64,000 nt of DNA from Gemmobacter sp. 24YEA27 (GCF_030052995.1 NZ_JASJPW010000001.1:3028001-3092000); one strand, 5' to 3'; shown: positions 47,364 through 58,700, counted from the stretch's first letter. Program-made: numbers and translations. Notes: generated by a model not told the origin, from the sequence alone.

Positions 47364-47609
47364 TCAGCCCGTTCTGCGCATCGAACGCCAGAACCAGATC
47401 AGCGGCCAGCGCATCACACTCGCGCCCCCGATCAGGAAGACAAGGCCCCAGACCGGGCCGTTGCTCCATGTCACCCAGCCCAGCAGCGGAATGCCGATCA
47501 CCACCAGCATCATCGCCGCCCGGATATGTTTGTCACGGGTGGGAAACATCGCGATCACATTGGCCAGAACCAGCCAGAGACAGGCCAGGATCAGAGAAAG
47601 GTCAATCAT
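47364..47609 (-). CDS. DUF2484 family membrane protein
   Basis: An 81-residue protein starting MIDLSLILACLWLVLANVIA, then FPTRDKHIRAAMMLVVIG and GLVFLIGGASVMRWPL, with three helices. This is the small DUF2484 family found between murC and murB in Rhodobacteraceae; its role is unknown. The open frame extends upstream to 47729 but the family start is 47609. Confidence 0.75.
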   Translation of the reverse strand: MIDLSLILACLWLVLANVIAMFPTRDKHIRAAMMLVVIGIPLLGWVTWSNGPVWGLVFLIGGASVMRWPLIWFWRSMRRTG

Positions 47610-47676
47610 GGCAGCCCCGTGCGTTCGGGCGCGTTGCAAGGCGCCTTCGGTGTCAACAATGTTACAGTCAGGCCCG

Positions 47677-48012
47677 TCACAGGCTATCGGCCAGTGTGAG
47701 CGCAAGAATACAGAGGTGAAGGACCGCACAACCGATCCCCACCGGCATGGAATAGGCGGCGATCACGCCGATGATCAGCCCGATCCCGGGCCCGGCCGCC
47801 AGCGCAACCGCGACCAGCATCTCACCGAGACCGGCCAGATAACTGCCACTCGCAATGGTCGAGAGATAGAAAAACAGCCCCACAAACCCCGCCACGACCA
47901 GCAGGGCCAGAAGAACCGCCAGCTTCCACCCGCGCCTCCAGGCCACCCAAGCCCCTGCCGCGCTCAGCCAGGTGGCGGCGAAGAAGGCAAGGAGCAAGAG
48001 GGCCACGTCCAC
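47677..48012 (-). CDS. Four-helix membrane protein of unknown function, just after murC
   Basis: A 111-residue protein with GTG start at 48012 (GTG 48006 also possible), four bases after the murC stop. Four hydrophobic segments: LLLLAFFAATWLSAAGAW, LAVLLALLVVAGFVGLFF, MLVAVALAAGPGIGLIIGVI and VGIGCAVLHLCILALTLA. Tight spacing to murC suggests co-translation. I do not recognise the family. Confidence 0.62.
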   Translation of the reverse strand: MDVALLLLAFFAATWLSAAGAWVAWRRGWKLAVLLALLVVAGFVGLFFYLSTIASGSYLAGLGEMLVAVALAAGPGIGLIIGVIAAYSMPVGIGCAVLHLCILALTLADSL

Positions 48013-48016
48013 CCGT

Positions 48017-49444
48017 TCAGGCCGCCTGACCAAGCAGTTTCGCCGGCAGCCCGTTCGCCCAGGCCGAGATGGTCCCGGCGCCAAGGCAGACAAAGATATC
48101 GCCCGGCCGCGCCTGTTCGCGGAAGAGCCGGGCAAGATCCGCCTCGTCGATCACCGCCCGGGCATGACGATGGCCATGCGCGATCAGCCCGGCCACGAGA
48201 TCATCGCGGCTCGCGCCCTGGATCGGGTCTTCGCCCGCCGCATAGACCTCGGCGATGCCAACCACATCGGCCTCGTTGAAACAGGTGCAGAAATCATCGA
48301 ACAGGTTGGAAAGCCGCGAATAGCGATGCGGCTGATGTACCGCGATTACCCGCGCGCCTGGCGTGCCCGATACCGCCTGGCGTGCCGCTTTCAGCACGGC
48401 GGCGATCTCGACCGGGTGATGGCCGTAATCATCGATGATCGGCACGCCGTTCACCTCGCCCACCCGGGTAAAGCGGCGGTTGACGCCGGCAAAGCCTGCC
48501 AGCGCCGCGCGGATCTCTTCTCGCTTCATCCCGAGATGGCGGGCGACAGCCACCGCCGAAAGCGCATTCGACACATTGTGGTCGCCCGGCATCGGCAGCT
48601 CGCAGCCTTCGATAACCGAGCCTTCGCCCTCATTTTGCAGCTGGATATCGAAGCAGGACATGCCCTTTTCGAACCTGAGATTCACTGCCCGCACATCGGC
48701 CTGGGCGTTGAAACCAAAGCTGATCACCCGGCGGTCGGCGACGCGGCCGACCAGCGCCTGCACTTCCGGGTGGTCGGTGCAGCAGACCGCCACGCCGTAA
48801 AACGGGATATTGGAGACGAAATCGAGGAAGCCCTTGCGCAAAGCCTCGATGGTGCCCCAGTGCTCCATATGTTCGGGATCGATATTGGTCACGATGGCGA
48901 TGGTCGCGGGCAACCGGTTGAACGAGCCGTCAGACTCGTCGGCCTCGACCACCATCCATTCACCGGCGCCTGCGCGCGCGTTCGACCCGTAAGCATGGAT
49001 CACGCCGCCATTGATCACGGTCGGATCAAAGCCGCCTTTGTCGAGCAGCGTCGCCACCATCGTCGTCGTGGTCGTCTTGCCATGGGTGCCCGCGACCGCG
49101 ATGTTTGACCGCAGGCGCATGAGTTCTGCCAGCATCTCGGCGCGGCGCACCACGGGAAGCTTACGGCGGCGCGCCTCTTCCAGCTCCGGGTTGCCGCGTT
49201 TGATCGCCGAGGAAATCACCACGACCGAGACGTCTTCGCCGATATTCTCGGCCCGCTGCCCTTCATGGAATTCCGCACCGAGGGCCACCAGCCGGTCGGT
49301 GATATTCGACGCCTTGCTGTCCGAGCCCTGCACCCGGTAGCCCAAAGTCAGCAGGACCTCGGCGATGCCCGACATGCCGATGCCGCCGATGCCGACGAAA
49401 TGGATCGGCCCGAGCTCCAGCGGGAGTTTGGTTGCGGCGTTCAT
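48017..49444 (-). CDS. murC: UDP-N-acetylmuramate--L-alanine ligase
   Basis: A 475-residue Mur ligase adding the first stem residue to UDP-MurNAc. Opening [19 protein letters not shown] is the MurC signature, with ATP loop [14 protein letters not shown], then [20 protein letters not shown] and the C-terminal domain [11 protein letters not shown] and [12 protein letters not shown] 49444 overlaps the restored murG stop by four bases. Confidence 0.97.
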   Translation of the reverse strand: MNAATKLPLELGPIHFVGIGGIGMSGIAEVLLTLGYRVQGSDSKASNITDRLVALGAEFHEGQRAENIGEDVSVVVISSAIKRGNPELEEARRRKLPVVRRAEMLAELMRLRSNIAVAGTHGKTTTTTMVATLLDKGGFDPTVINGGVIHAYGSNARAGAGEWMVVEADESDGSFNRLPATIAIVTNIDPEHMEHWGTIEALRKGFLDFVSNIPFYGVAVCCTDHPEVQALVGRVADRRVISFGFNAQADVRAVNLRFEKGMSCFDIQLQNEGEGSVIEGCELPMPGDHNVSNALSAVAVARHLGMKREEIRAALAGFAGVNRRFTRVGEVNGVPIIDDYGHHPVEIAAVLKAARQAVSGTPGARVIAVHQPHRYSRLSNLFDDFCTCFNEADVVGIAEVYAAGEDPIQGASRDDLVAGLIAHGHRHARAVIDEADLARLFREQARPGDIFVCLGAGTISAWANGLPAKLLGQAA

Positions 49445-50531
49445 CTTTTATCTCCTGCGAGCTCTTCGACCAGCGCCACCAGAGTTTCGGTCGCATCCGG
49501 GCGGCCACAGCTCAGCGCATTGGCGGCCATCTGCCGCGCGCCCCGGGATTTCCGAGGACGGCGGCGACTTGCGCGCTCAGGCTGGCGGGGTCAAGCAATT
49601 TCTCAGGGATCAGCACCGCTGCCCCTGCGTCAACCAGGCCGCGCGCATTGGCGGTCTGGTGATCGCCCGTCGCGGCGGCAAAGGGGATCAGCACCGAAGG
49701 GCGCCCGATCACCGAAATATCCGCCACCGATGAGGCGCCGGACCGCGAGATCACCAGCTGCGCCTCGGAAAGCCTGCGGGGAATATCGTCGAAGAACGGC
49801 CTGATCTCGGCGCGGATCCCGGCCTCGTAATAGCCGGCCTGCGCCCGTTCGGCATCCTCGGCCCGGGCCTGATGCGCCACGCGCAGATTGTCGCGCAGGC
49901 GCCCGGGCAGCAAAGCGAGTGCCGCTGGCACCACATCCGAAAGGATGCGCGCGCCCTGGCTGCCACCGATCACCAGCAGGCTCATCGGGTAGTCACCCGG
50001 CTCGATATAGGGGGCGCCGGCGCGTTCCAGGACGCTCGCGCGCACCGGATTGCCGACAGGCTGGCCCTCGACCCCCTCCGGCAAAGCGGTCGGCCAGGTG
50101 CCGCAGGCGACAAGGTCAACGCGTTTGGCAAAAAGCTGGTTCACCCGCCCCAGCACGCCGTTTTGTTCATGGATCATCCGGGGCCGGCGCAAGAGGAACG
50201 CCGCCGACAGCGCCGGTATGGTCGGATAGCCGCCAAAGCCCACCACAATGGCGGGCTTGTCGGACAGCATTTTCACCGCCGCCCCGATCACCCCGCCCGC
50301 GATGCGGAAGGGCGCTGCCAGTTTCGCCACCGCGCCGCCGCGCGCGAAAGTGGCCGAAGACACTTTCTCGACAACCACCGCTTTGGGAAATCCGCCAGCA
50401 TAGCGCGTGCCGCGCTCATCGGTCGAGAGCTTCACCCGCCAGCCGCGTGCCAGCATGGCTTCGGCCAGGGCCTGGGCGGGGAACATATGTCCGCCGGTGC
50501 CCCCGGCCGCGATCAGCAGCAAAGGCGCCAT
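49441..50531 (-). CDS. murG: UDP-GlcNAc:lipid I transferase MurG, frame broken by one missing base
   Basis: The start is ATG 50531, overlapping the ftsW stop by one base (TGATG). [20 protein letters not shown] is the membrane-face glycine loop; [23 protein letters not shown] and [13 protein letters not shown] follow, and the UDP-GlcNAc site is [20 protein letters not shown]. The frame breaks near 49535-49545: it reads [13 protein letters not shown] and stops, while the other frame gives [14 protein letters not shown] and a stop overlapping murC (ATGA). One added base restores 363 residues. It forms lipid II at the inner membrane. Confidence 0.94.
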
Positions 50532-51694
50532 CAGCGCCTCCGCCCGAAGAGTTCCGCCATCCGGTCGCGCGGCCTCGTGCGGGTCAGTGCCAGAAGCATC
50601 CCCACCGTGATCCCGGCGGCGATGATCGAAGAGCCCCCGTAAGAGACGAAGGGCAGCGTCATGCCCTTTGCGGGCAACAGACGAACGGCAACGCCCATAT
50701 TGATCATGGCCTGGACGCCGAAGATGCAGGCAAGGCCCGATCCGGCAAGGCGGGTGAAAGTGTCGCGTTCGGCGGTCAGCCGCACCAGCGAGCGCACCAC
50801 GACGATCCCGAACAGCGCGAGGATCACGAGGACGAGCACAAGGCCGTATTCCTCGGCCGCGACCGCGATGATGAAATCGGTATGCGCATCGGGCAGCGAC
50901 CATTTCACCTGGCCCTCACCGACGCCGACGCCGAAGAAACCGCCTTCCTGGATCGCGTTTGCCGCATAGCCAAGCTGGGTGCGCGGGTCGACATCCGGGG
51001 ACAGGAACCCGTCGATGCGGCGGGCAAAGTGTTCAGACGCGCCATAGGCGGTAAAGCCGCCGAATGCGACAATGCCGATCACGCTTGCAATCAGCACCAT
51101 CGGCGCTCCGGCGATGAAATAGATCACGCCCCAGGAGAAAACGATCAGCGCGGACTGCCCGAAATCGGGCTGCATGGCCAGAAAACCGACCACAAGCCCA
51201 AGGATCCCGAAGGAAATCAGCTTGCCGGGTGGCCCGTTGATATCCTGGGCCGCCGCCATCATCCAGGCGGTGACGATCACGAAACCGGGCTTGAGAAATT
51301 CAGAGGGTTGCAGCGAAAAGCCGCCCAGCGACAGCCAGCGAATGGCGCCCTTGCCGTGATCCTGACCGACGAGAGGCAGCGCCATGACAAGCACCAGCGC
51401 GATCACGAAACCAAGGATCCCAAGCCGCCGCACCACCGCAGGCGACATGGTCGAAATCGCCAGCATCACCACGAGCGCGATACAACCGAAAATCGCCTGA
51501 CGCTGCACATAGAAGAACTGGTTCAGCTCGTTCCGGCTTGCAAGCGGCACCGAGGCCGCAAGGCCCAGCAGCAGCCCGATCCCGAACAGCATGAAAACCG
51601 AACACATGGTCCAGCGATCAACCGTACGCCACCAGCGCGGCAGCACAGGCTCGCGTACAGCAACGGGTGAGGAACCATAGACCATCTCAGTCAT
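50531..51694 (-). CDS. ftsW: Septal peptidoglycan polymerase FtsW (SEDS family)
   Basis: A 387-residue protein with ten membrane helices. SEDS motifs include [58 protein letters not shown] and [19 protein letters not shown]. With a class b PBP it polymerises septal peptidoglycan from lipid II. It begins the wall-gene run in this window; the 208 bases upstream should contain its promoter, since the previous gene is an unrelated glycosyltransferase in the same direction. Confidence 0.95.
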   Translation of the reverse strand: MTEMVYGSSPVAVREPVLPRWWRTVDRWTMCSVFMLFGIGLLLGLAASVPLASRNELNQFFYVQRQAIFGCIALVVMLAISTMSPAVVRRLGILGFVIALVLVMALPLVGQDHGKGAIRWLSLGGFSLQPSEFLKPGFVIVTAWMMAAAQDINGPPGKLISFGILGLVVGFLAMQPDFGQSALIVFSWGVIYFIAGAPMVLIASVIGIVAFGGFTAYGASEHFARRIDGFLSPDVDPRTQLGYAANAIQEGGFFGVGVGEGQVKWSLPDAHTDFIIAVAAEEYGLVLVLVILALFGIVVVRSLVRLTAERDTFTRLAGSGLACIFGVQAMINMGVAVRLLPAKGMTLPFVSYGGSSIIAAGITVGMLLALTRTRPRDRMAELFGRRR

Positions 51695-51902
51695 GGGGAG
51701 CCGCCTCGATAAATCGGTAAACCGAATTTCTGCCTCTGGCCCGGGTGTCCCCCGGGTCCGTAATGTGAAACTCTACCGGCAAAGAGGCCGGAAGGCCAGC
51801 GAAAATCCGGCCGGATTGTGGCGGCATCTGCTGGCTTTTACCTGGCAGGCGGGGGTCGCCCGGCGCCATGTCTCAGGTCGCTTCAGCCCGGCCCGTTTGA
51901 CG

Positions 51903-52974
51903 TCAGGCCGCTTCGTCAGGGTCGCTCGCCAGATGCTGATATTGCTGCAGGAGACGCAGATCTCCCGCAGGGCCAAGAGCCTGGCTGCCGGCCGCATGCA
52001 GGCAGGCCGCCCAGAGCCGATAGCACCCGGCCTGCCGGATCAGCTGGTCGAAGCGCGCGCGATGCCAGGCGACCGCCGCTTCATGTAAAGAGGCCACCCC
52101 CGGAAGCGCCATCAACGCGGCGACCTCTTCGGCCAGCGGCGCCGCAAGCGCGAGCGCTGCGCTATTTTCCTGGCTGTTGAAATTGCGCTCGACCCAGTAA
52201 TGCAGGTCGATCTCTTTCTGGCTGCGATTGGGCAGGCCGCGATCTGACTTGACCACAAAAGCCGCAGCCGAGCGCAGCGAATAGTGGTGCATTTCGGCAA
52301 GGTCACGATAGCCGGTCAGCGGGATCAGGGACAGCCGGCCGTCCTGGCTCAGGACAGGAGACAACGCGCGGCCGCTGCCATCAACCCAGGCTGCAGGCCC
52401 CTGCCCTGCGCGGCGCTGTGGACGATGCACCCCCGGGCGCTGAAACGCCGCTGGCCGGAACAGGCTCTTGAACATCGTGGCCGCAACCGGATGCATCATA
52501 TCGGGCGGCGCCGAGCGGAGAAACTGCGCCGTCACCGGCCGCTCTTCGAACCCTGCGATACCGCCCGCACCGAACAGACGCCAGGCCAGGGCCACCGCCT
52601 CCGCCCCTCGGGCAATGCCGCGATCAGATCGGCAAAGCGGCCATTGCCGCAATGGATCACCGGGAATTCATCGACATCCGAGATCAGCATCCAGTCGGCG
52701 GCCTTGCGCTCCGGCCCGGCCCAGATCGCCTTGAGCGCGCGCCATTGCACGCTGGCAGCTTTGCCTTTCGCAGAGGCCAGCGCGGCCATCGGCGGCTGCG
52801 GCAGATGGCGCAGCACGCCTGCCTCGGCCAGGGCGTCCAGCAGCCGGTCGGTCCCATCGCGACAGTCATTCGAGGCGATCAGAAAATCGCTCGCCCGAGC
52901 AGCCGGTGCCAGGCGAGCCATTCAATCAGATAGGGCCCTTCATCGCGGACCGAGGTGGCACAGAGAATACGCAT
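51903..52974 (-). CDS. Glycosyltransferase family 2-like protein, frame broken at two sites
   Basis: The start MRILCATSVRDEGPYLIEWL at 52974 and the following ASDFLIASNDCRDGTDRLLD are the opening of PF13704-type glycosyltransferases. DWMLISDVDEFPVIH holds the metal-binding DxD. Frame changes are needed at the C3 run 52894-52896 and the C4 run 52614-52617 (plus strand); one base added at each gives about 357 residues. The C-terminal part has LTGYRDLAEMHHYSLRSAAA and LHYWVERNF. The acceptor is unknown. A true pseudogene is possible, but errors of the same kind occur in essential genes nearby. Confidence 0.72.
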
Positions 52975-53035
52975 CTTTCATGCGTCGCGCAGATCCGGCG
53001 GCGGAGCAAGCCCCCCTCGCCCGGGCCGCGCGCCC

Positions 53036-53607
53036 TCAGCCGTCACGCAGGGCCTTTTTGCCGGCCATTTTCGCCAGCGTGCCGTCTTTCCACATCGCCT
53101 CATGCAGGCCGACCATCGCGATATGGCCGATCAGCAGCGCGCCAAAGACCCAGCCCAGTTCGCCATGCACCGCATCCCGAAAGTGACCATCCAGGCAATG
53201 GGCTCTTCGCGGGTCGGAAACAGCGGGAAGCCAAAGGGCGAAAAGCCGCGCCCCGAGCCGAAAGCCCGCGCCAGCGCCGCCAGCGGCACGATCAGCATCA
53301 CCAGGTAAAGGATGCCATGCCCGGCTTTGGCCGCGATGCCGATGAACCCGCGCCCATGATCGGGCCGGCGCCCGGCATTCGCGAAAGCCCAGGCCACCCG
53401 GATCACGATCAGCACGAAAACCGCAGTTCCAACCGGCCCATGCGAGCCGACAATGGCGCTTTCCCTAGGCGAGACGCCAAATCCCACCTTGAGGATCATC
53501 GTCATGAACTGCCACAGCACCAGGGCCGCGATCGACCAGTGCAGCGCACGGGTCACTTTGCCATAGGCGCGGGGCGTGTCTCGCAGGGGGAGCCTCATCC
53601 GGGTCAT
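53036..53607 (-). CDS. Cytochrome b561, frame broken by one missing base
   Basis: A four-helix haem b protein of the inner membrane (YodB/CybB type) that passes electrons from quinol. Haem-ligand His candidates are in KVTRALHWSIAALVL, SAIVGSHGPVGTAVF, AAKAGHGILYLVML and, after the shift, AVHGELGWVFGALLIGH. The first frame ends wrongly after WMVTFG; one G added at 53176-53178 restores HEAMWKDGTLAKMAGKKALR and a stop at 53036, 190 residues in all. The start is ATG 53607; ATG 53598 is an alternative. It is divergent from the siderophore operon. Confidence 0.8.
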
Positions 53608-53820
53608 GCTCGTTATCTGTTTCACCTGGTCTCGCAGCGCGGGTGTTCCGTTCAGGGTTCTGGCCGCGCCTTTCTTACCGCCTAAGGGATAATGCTGCAC
53701 CTGCCAACCGCCAGAGGTAAAGTTGACTATTTTTCCAGGTGGCTTTATCCCGGCGCCACGAGCGTCATCCCGGCCCGCCGGACATGCCGCAAAACGCCGT
53801 CACTGTTCCGCAGGTGCGCC

Positions 53821-55539
53821 ATGACCGAAGCCCCCCGTCCTGATGTGGCCCGTCCTGATGTGGCCCTGCCAGATGTCGCCACTCCCGAAGTTGCCGCGCC
53901 ACACCAGACCTGGCCCGCAGATCTCGCAGCGCGCTACCGCGAGAAAGGGTATTGGCGCGGCGAAACCTTCGGCACCCTGTTGCGCCGGCTCGCGGCTGAA
54001 CACGGGCCACGGATCGCCGTGGTCGGAGGGGAAACCCGGCTCAGCTATGCGGATCTGCTGACCGCCGCCGAGCAGGCGGCACGGGGCTACCTGGCGCTTG
54101 GCCTGCGGCCTGGTGAGCGCGTGGTGGTGCAGCTTCCGAATATCGCGGGCTTCTTTCCTTCGGTCTTTGGCCTGTTTCTGGCCGGGCTTATCCCGGTCTA
54201 TGCCCTGCCCGCGCATCGTCGGACGGAGATCTCGCATTTCATCGCCCGCTCGGATGCGAAAGCGCTGGTGATCGCCGACAGCTGGGAGGGGTTTGATTAC
54301 CGCGCCCTCGCCCGTGAGCTGCGCGAAGAGGCCGCAGGCCTCGAGGTCATTGTGATCGGCGAAGCGCAGGAATTCACCAGCTTCGCAGATCTTGGCGCAT
54401 CAGGTGAGGGCGCATCAGATCAGGACGCAGGCGCGCTGCCTGAGACCGATCCGTCCCGGGTCGCCTTCATGCAGATTTCTGGTGGCACCACGGGGCTTTC
54501 GAAACTGATCCCGCGCACCCATGACGATTATATCTACAGCTTCCGCGAAAGCGCGGTGATCTGCGGGCTGACCCCAGACAGCGTCTATCTCTGCGCCCTG
54601 CCGGTCGCACATAATTTCCCGATGTCCTCGCCCGGCGTGTTCGGGGCGCTGTCAGTGGGCGCGAAAGTGGTGCTCTGCCCCAACCCCGCCCCCGCCACCG
54701 CCTTCCCGCTGATCGAGGCCGAGCGGGTCACCATCACCGGCCTTGTGCCGCCGCTGGCGCTTTTGTGGATGCAGGCGGCCCCCGGAAGCACGCATGACCT
54801 TTCCAGCCTCGAAGTGCTGGGCGTGGGCGGCGCGAAATTCATCCCCGAAGCGGCGGCGCGGGTGCGCCCCACTCTGGGCTGCACGCTGCAACAGGTGTTC
54901 GGCATGGCCGAGGGGCTGGTGAATTATACCCGCCTTGATGACCCGGAAGAGATCATCATCTCGACGCAGGGCCGCCCGATCAGCGAGGATGACGAGGTGC
55001 TGGTTCTGGATGATGAAGGCCAGCCGGTCGCCCCGGGCGAAGCGGGCTACCTCCACACCCGTGGCCCCTACACGATCCGCGCCTATCACAACGAGCCGGC
55101 GGCCAATGCCCGCAGCTTCACCCCCGACGGGTTCTACCGCACCGGCGACATGGTGAAGCAGCTGCCCGGCGGTTACCTGGTCGTCCAGGGCCGCGCAGGC
55201 GACCATATCAACCGCGCCGGCGAAAAGATCTCGGCCGAAGAGATCGAGGATCACCTGCTGGCCCACCCGGCGGTGTTTGACGCTGCCGTGGTCTCGATCC
55301 CGGATGCTTTCCTGGGCGAGCGCATCTGCGCCTTTGTGGTGGTGAACCCGGGCGTTGAACGGCCAAAGCCCGCCGCCGTGAAGGCCTTTGTCAGGGGGCG
55401 CGGTATCGCCGCTTTCAAAGTGCCCGATGAGGTGGTTTTCGTGACGGAATTCGCCACCACCGCCGTTGGAAAGATCAGCCGCAACAAGCTGCGCGCCGGG
55501 CTGCGCGCGCGCTATCTGGAAGAAGAAGCCGCAAAATGA
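53821..55539 (+). CDS. entE: 2,3-Dihydroxybenzoate-AMP ligase (EntE/DhbE type)
   Basis: A 572-residue stand-alone adenylation enzyme that activates 2,3-dihydroxybenzoate and loads it on an aryl carrier protein. Visible are [20 protein letters not shown] (phosphate loop), the aryl-acid motif [45 protein letters not shown] and catalytic Lys in [12 protein letters not shown]. The HNFP triad marks aryl-acid enzymes; salicylate instead of DHB cannot be fully excluded. The N-terminus carries a degenerate repeat [20 protein letters not shown] not found in typical EntE. It is coupled to the carrier-protein gene (ATGA overlap). Confidence 0.9.
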   Translation: MTEAPRPDVARPDVALPDVATPEVAAPHQTWPADLAARYREKGYWRGETFGTLLRRLAAEHGPRIAVVGGETRLSYADLLTAAEQAARGYLALGLRPGERVVVQLPNIAGFFPSVFGLFLAGLIPVYALPAHRRTEISHFIARSDAKALVIADSWEGFDYRALARELREEAAGLEVIVIGEAQEFTSFADLGASGEGASDQDAGALPETDPSRVAFMQISGGTTGLSKLIPRTHDDYIYSFRESAVICGLTPDSVYLCALPVAHNFPMSSPGVFGALSVGAKVVLCPNPAPATAFPLIEAERVTITGLVPPLALLWMQAAPGSTHDLSSLEVLGVGGAKFIPEAAARVRPTLGCTLQQVFGMAEGLVNYTRLDDPEEIIISTQGRPISEDDEVLVLDDEGQPVAPGEAGYLHTRGPYTIRAYHNEPAANARSFTPDGFYRTGDMVKQLPGGYLVVQGRAGDHINRAGEKISAEEIEDHLLAHPAVFDAAVVSIPDAFLGERICAFVVVNPGVERPKPAAVKAFVRGRGIAAFKVPDEVVFVTEFATTAVGKISRNKLRAGLRARYLEEEAAK

Positions 55540-55787
55540 CTGTTTCCGGTGAGACTGTGACCCTTGAAAATATGCGGGCCGATATTGCGCGGCTGATCGA
55601 CCTTGAACCCGAAGAGATCGGCAATGACGATCACCTGCCCGATCTGGGGCTGGATTCTCTCCGGCTGATGCGGCTCGTGAGCGCCTGGGAACAGGACGGG
55701 CTGAAAGTGGATTTCGCGGTCTTCGCCGAAAGCGCGACGCTCGGCGAATGGTGGGAGGCGATCTCGCACCTGCGGGCGGCTGGTTGA
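55536..55787 (+). CDS. Free-standing aryl carrier protein
   Basis: An 83-residue four-helix carrier. The phosphopantetheine serine is Ser41 in [14 protein letters not shown]. It overlaps entE by four bases and precedes the NRPS gene by one base. In E. coli this domain is fused to isochorismatase in EntB; here it stands alone, so isochorismatase must be encoded elsewhere. It would hold the DHB group for transfer to the NRPS condensation domain. Confidence 0.88.
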   Translation: MTVSGETVTLENMRADIARLIDLEPEEIGNDDHLPDLGLDSLRLMRLVSAWEQDGLKVDFAVFAESATLGEWWEAISHLRAAG

Positions 55788-55788
55788 A

Positions 55789-58700
55789 ATGGCACAGGAT
55801 GTTCAGGACACGCGCCCGCTGACCGAGGCGCAGGAGGGGCTGTGGTATTTCCAGGCGCTCGATCCGGCCAATCCGATCCTGAATACCGGGCAATATCTCG
55901 AGCTGACCGGCGCCGCTGATCTGGCGGCTTTGCGCGAGGCGGTGGCGCGCACGGTGCAGGAGACCGAGGCGCTGCATCTGCGTTTTCGCGCGGCCCCCGC
56001 GGGCCGGAGCAATGGCTGGCCCCCGGCGGCATCACCTTGGGCGAGGTCGATCTGACGGCCCATCCGGATGCCGGGGCCGAGGCGCTGGCGCGGATGCAGG
56101 AAGACAGCGCCCGCCCCCTTGATCTGGCGCGAGAGCCGGTGGCGGCCTTTACCCTTTTCCTGCTGCCAGACCGGGTGTTTCTCTATGAACGCATCCATCA
56201 CCTCGCGACAGATGGCTATGGGATGGTGCTGGTTTCGAACCGGATCGGCGAACATTACGGCCATCTGACCGGCGCAGGGCCGGCGCCGCTGCCCTTCCCG
56301 CCGCTGGCGCGCGCGGAAGACGAGGATGCGGCTTACCGCACCGGCCCGCGCCGGGCGGCGGATGCGGCCTGGTGGAAGGCAGAGATGACCGGCGCGCCTG
56401 TGGTGACAAGCCCGGGCACGCTTGCGGGCGAACGCGCTGTCAGCGCCCATGATTTCCGCCGCGAAAGCCTCTGGCTGCCGGGCACGCTGACCAGACGGCT
56501 GGCGGCGTTCTCCGAGGAACATGACCTCGGCTGGCCCGATGTGCTGACCGCTTTGACCGGCGCCTGTCTCGCGCGCTGGTCGGGGGTGGATGGTGGCGGG
56601 GGCGAGGCGGTGATCGGCATGCCCTTCATGGCGCGGATGGGACGAAAGATCGCCCGGCTGCCCTGTATGGCGATGAACGTCCTGCCGCATCGGATCCGCC
56701 CCGAGGAAGAGGCACCGCTGGCGGAATGGCTGGCAAGCGAGGCGAGGCGGATGCGCGAGGCGCGCAAACACGGGCTGTACCGCTCGGAACAGCTGCGCCG
56801 CGATCTGGGGCTGATTGGCGGGGTAAGGCGGCTGCACGGGCCGCTGGTCAATGTGCAGCCCTTTGACCGGCCTCCGGTTTTCCCGGGGCTGGATTGCAGG
56901 CTGCATATTCTGGGCGCCGGCGCGGTCGAGGATCTGACCTTTACCTTCCGGGGCGATCCCGATGCGGGGATCCTTTTTGAGACCGACAGCAATCCAGGCC
57001 TGTACAGTCCCGATGAGACACAGGGTCATGCATTGCGGCTGGTGGCTTTCCTGGAAGGAGCACTTGCGGCAGAGCGGCTGCGGGATGTGCCTTCGGCCAG
57101 CCCGGCAGAGATCGCGGCGCAGGAGGCAAGAGCGGCGGCGAGCCGTTGTGATTTGCCGGACACCACGCTGACCGACCTGATTGTTGCACAGATGCAGGCG
57201 ACACCAGAGGCGCCGGCGCTGCGTTTCGGCGCGACAGGGTTGAGCTACGCCCAGCTTGATGTGGCGAGTGCCGCACTTGCGGCTAAACTGCGCGCGCGGG
57301 GCGCCGGTCCGGAACGGATCGTCGCAGTGGCGATCGAACGGTCGCTGGAACTCTCAGTGGCGCTGATCGCGATCCTGCGGGCCGGGGCCGCCTGGCTGCC
57401 GCTCGACCCCGATCACCCGCCAGAGCGCCTGGCCCGGATCATCGCCATGGCACAGCCGGTGCTGGTCATGACCAGCGAGGCAATCGCGCCGCTGCTGCCG
57501 CAGGATGCCCCGCTTTTCCGGCCTGTGGACTGGCCTGCAGACCGTGCCACAGACTGGCATGAAATCTGGCCCGCAGATTTGCCCCGAAATCAGACGGCCG
57601 GCCCGATCCTGAATCCCGGCTCAGGCCCGGGCGACAGCGGTGCGACAGCGGTGAAGCATCCCGGCTCTGCCGGGATGCTTCCGGGGGGGGCAGGGGGGGC
57701 TCTGCCCCCCCTGCCCCCCCCCGCGCCAGGCCCTCAGGCCGCAGCGCCACGGGCCAAAGGCGGCCCGGCCAGCACTGAAATCGCGCGGGAAACAGCGGTC
57801 CATTTTGGTGCCGCAACCCTCTCACCCGCGCTCTCCGAAACTCCGGCACCCGCCGCCTCCGGTGACGGCCTCGCCTATGTCATCTACACCTCCGGCTCTA
57901 CCGGCGAGCCAAAAGGTGTGATGATCGAACACCGCGCCATCGTGAACCGCCTGCTCTGGATGCGTGATCACTACGGCATCGGCCCCGGCGACCGCATCCT
58001 GCAAAAGACCCCTGCAACATTCGACGTCTCGGTCTGGGAGTTCATCCTCCCCTATATTTCAGGTGCCGAACTGGTCATGGCGCCCCCTGACGCCCATCGC
58101 GACCCGTCGGAAATCGCACGGCTGATCCGCGACCACCGGATCACCACGCTGCATTTCGTGCCCTCGATGCTCTCGGCCTTCCTTGCCGCACCCGCCTCAG
58201 AGGGCCTCGCCATCCGCCGCACCTTCTGTTCCGGCGAAGAGCTCACCGCCGATCAGCGCGCGCGCTTTCACCGCCGCATCACCGGCGAATTGCACAATCT
58301 TTACGGGCCGACCGAGGCTGCGGTCGATGTTTCCTTCTGGCCCGCAACGCCAGAGGACCAGTCCAACCCGCTGCCGATTGGCTGGCCGGTCTGGAACACC
58401 TCTTTGCCGGTGCTGGATGAATACCTGCGCCCGGTGCCTGCCGGGATGCCCGGCAATCTTTACCTCGGCGGCGTGCAGCTGGCGCGCGGCTATCTTGGCC
58501 GCCCGGATCTGACAGCCGAGCGATTCATCGAAGACCCGCGCCACCCCGGCCAGCGGCTCTATGCCACCGGAGATGTTGCGAAAACCCGGGCTGATGGGGC
58601 GGTTGTCTATCTCGGGCGCTCGGATCACCAGGTCAAGATCCGGGGTCTCCGGATCGAGCTGGGTGAGATCGAGGCCGCGATCATGGCGACCGGTCAGGCG

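Noticed and set aside
51903..52974. Two separate short genes in the glycosyltransferase region
   Set aside because: The pieces join into one family-like protein when two single bases are restored, and neither piece alone has a start or full domain.
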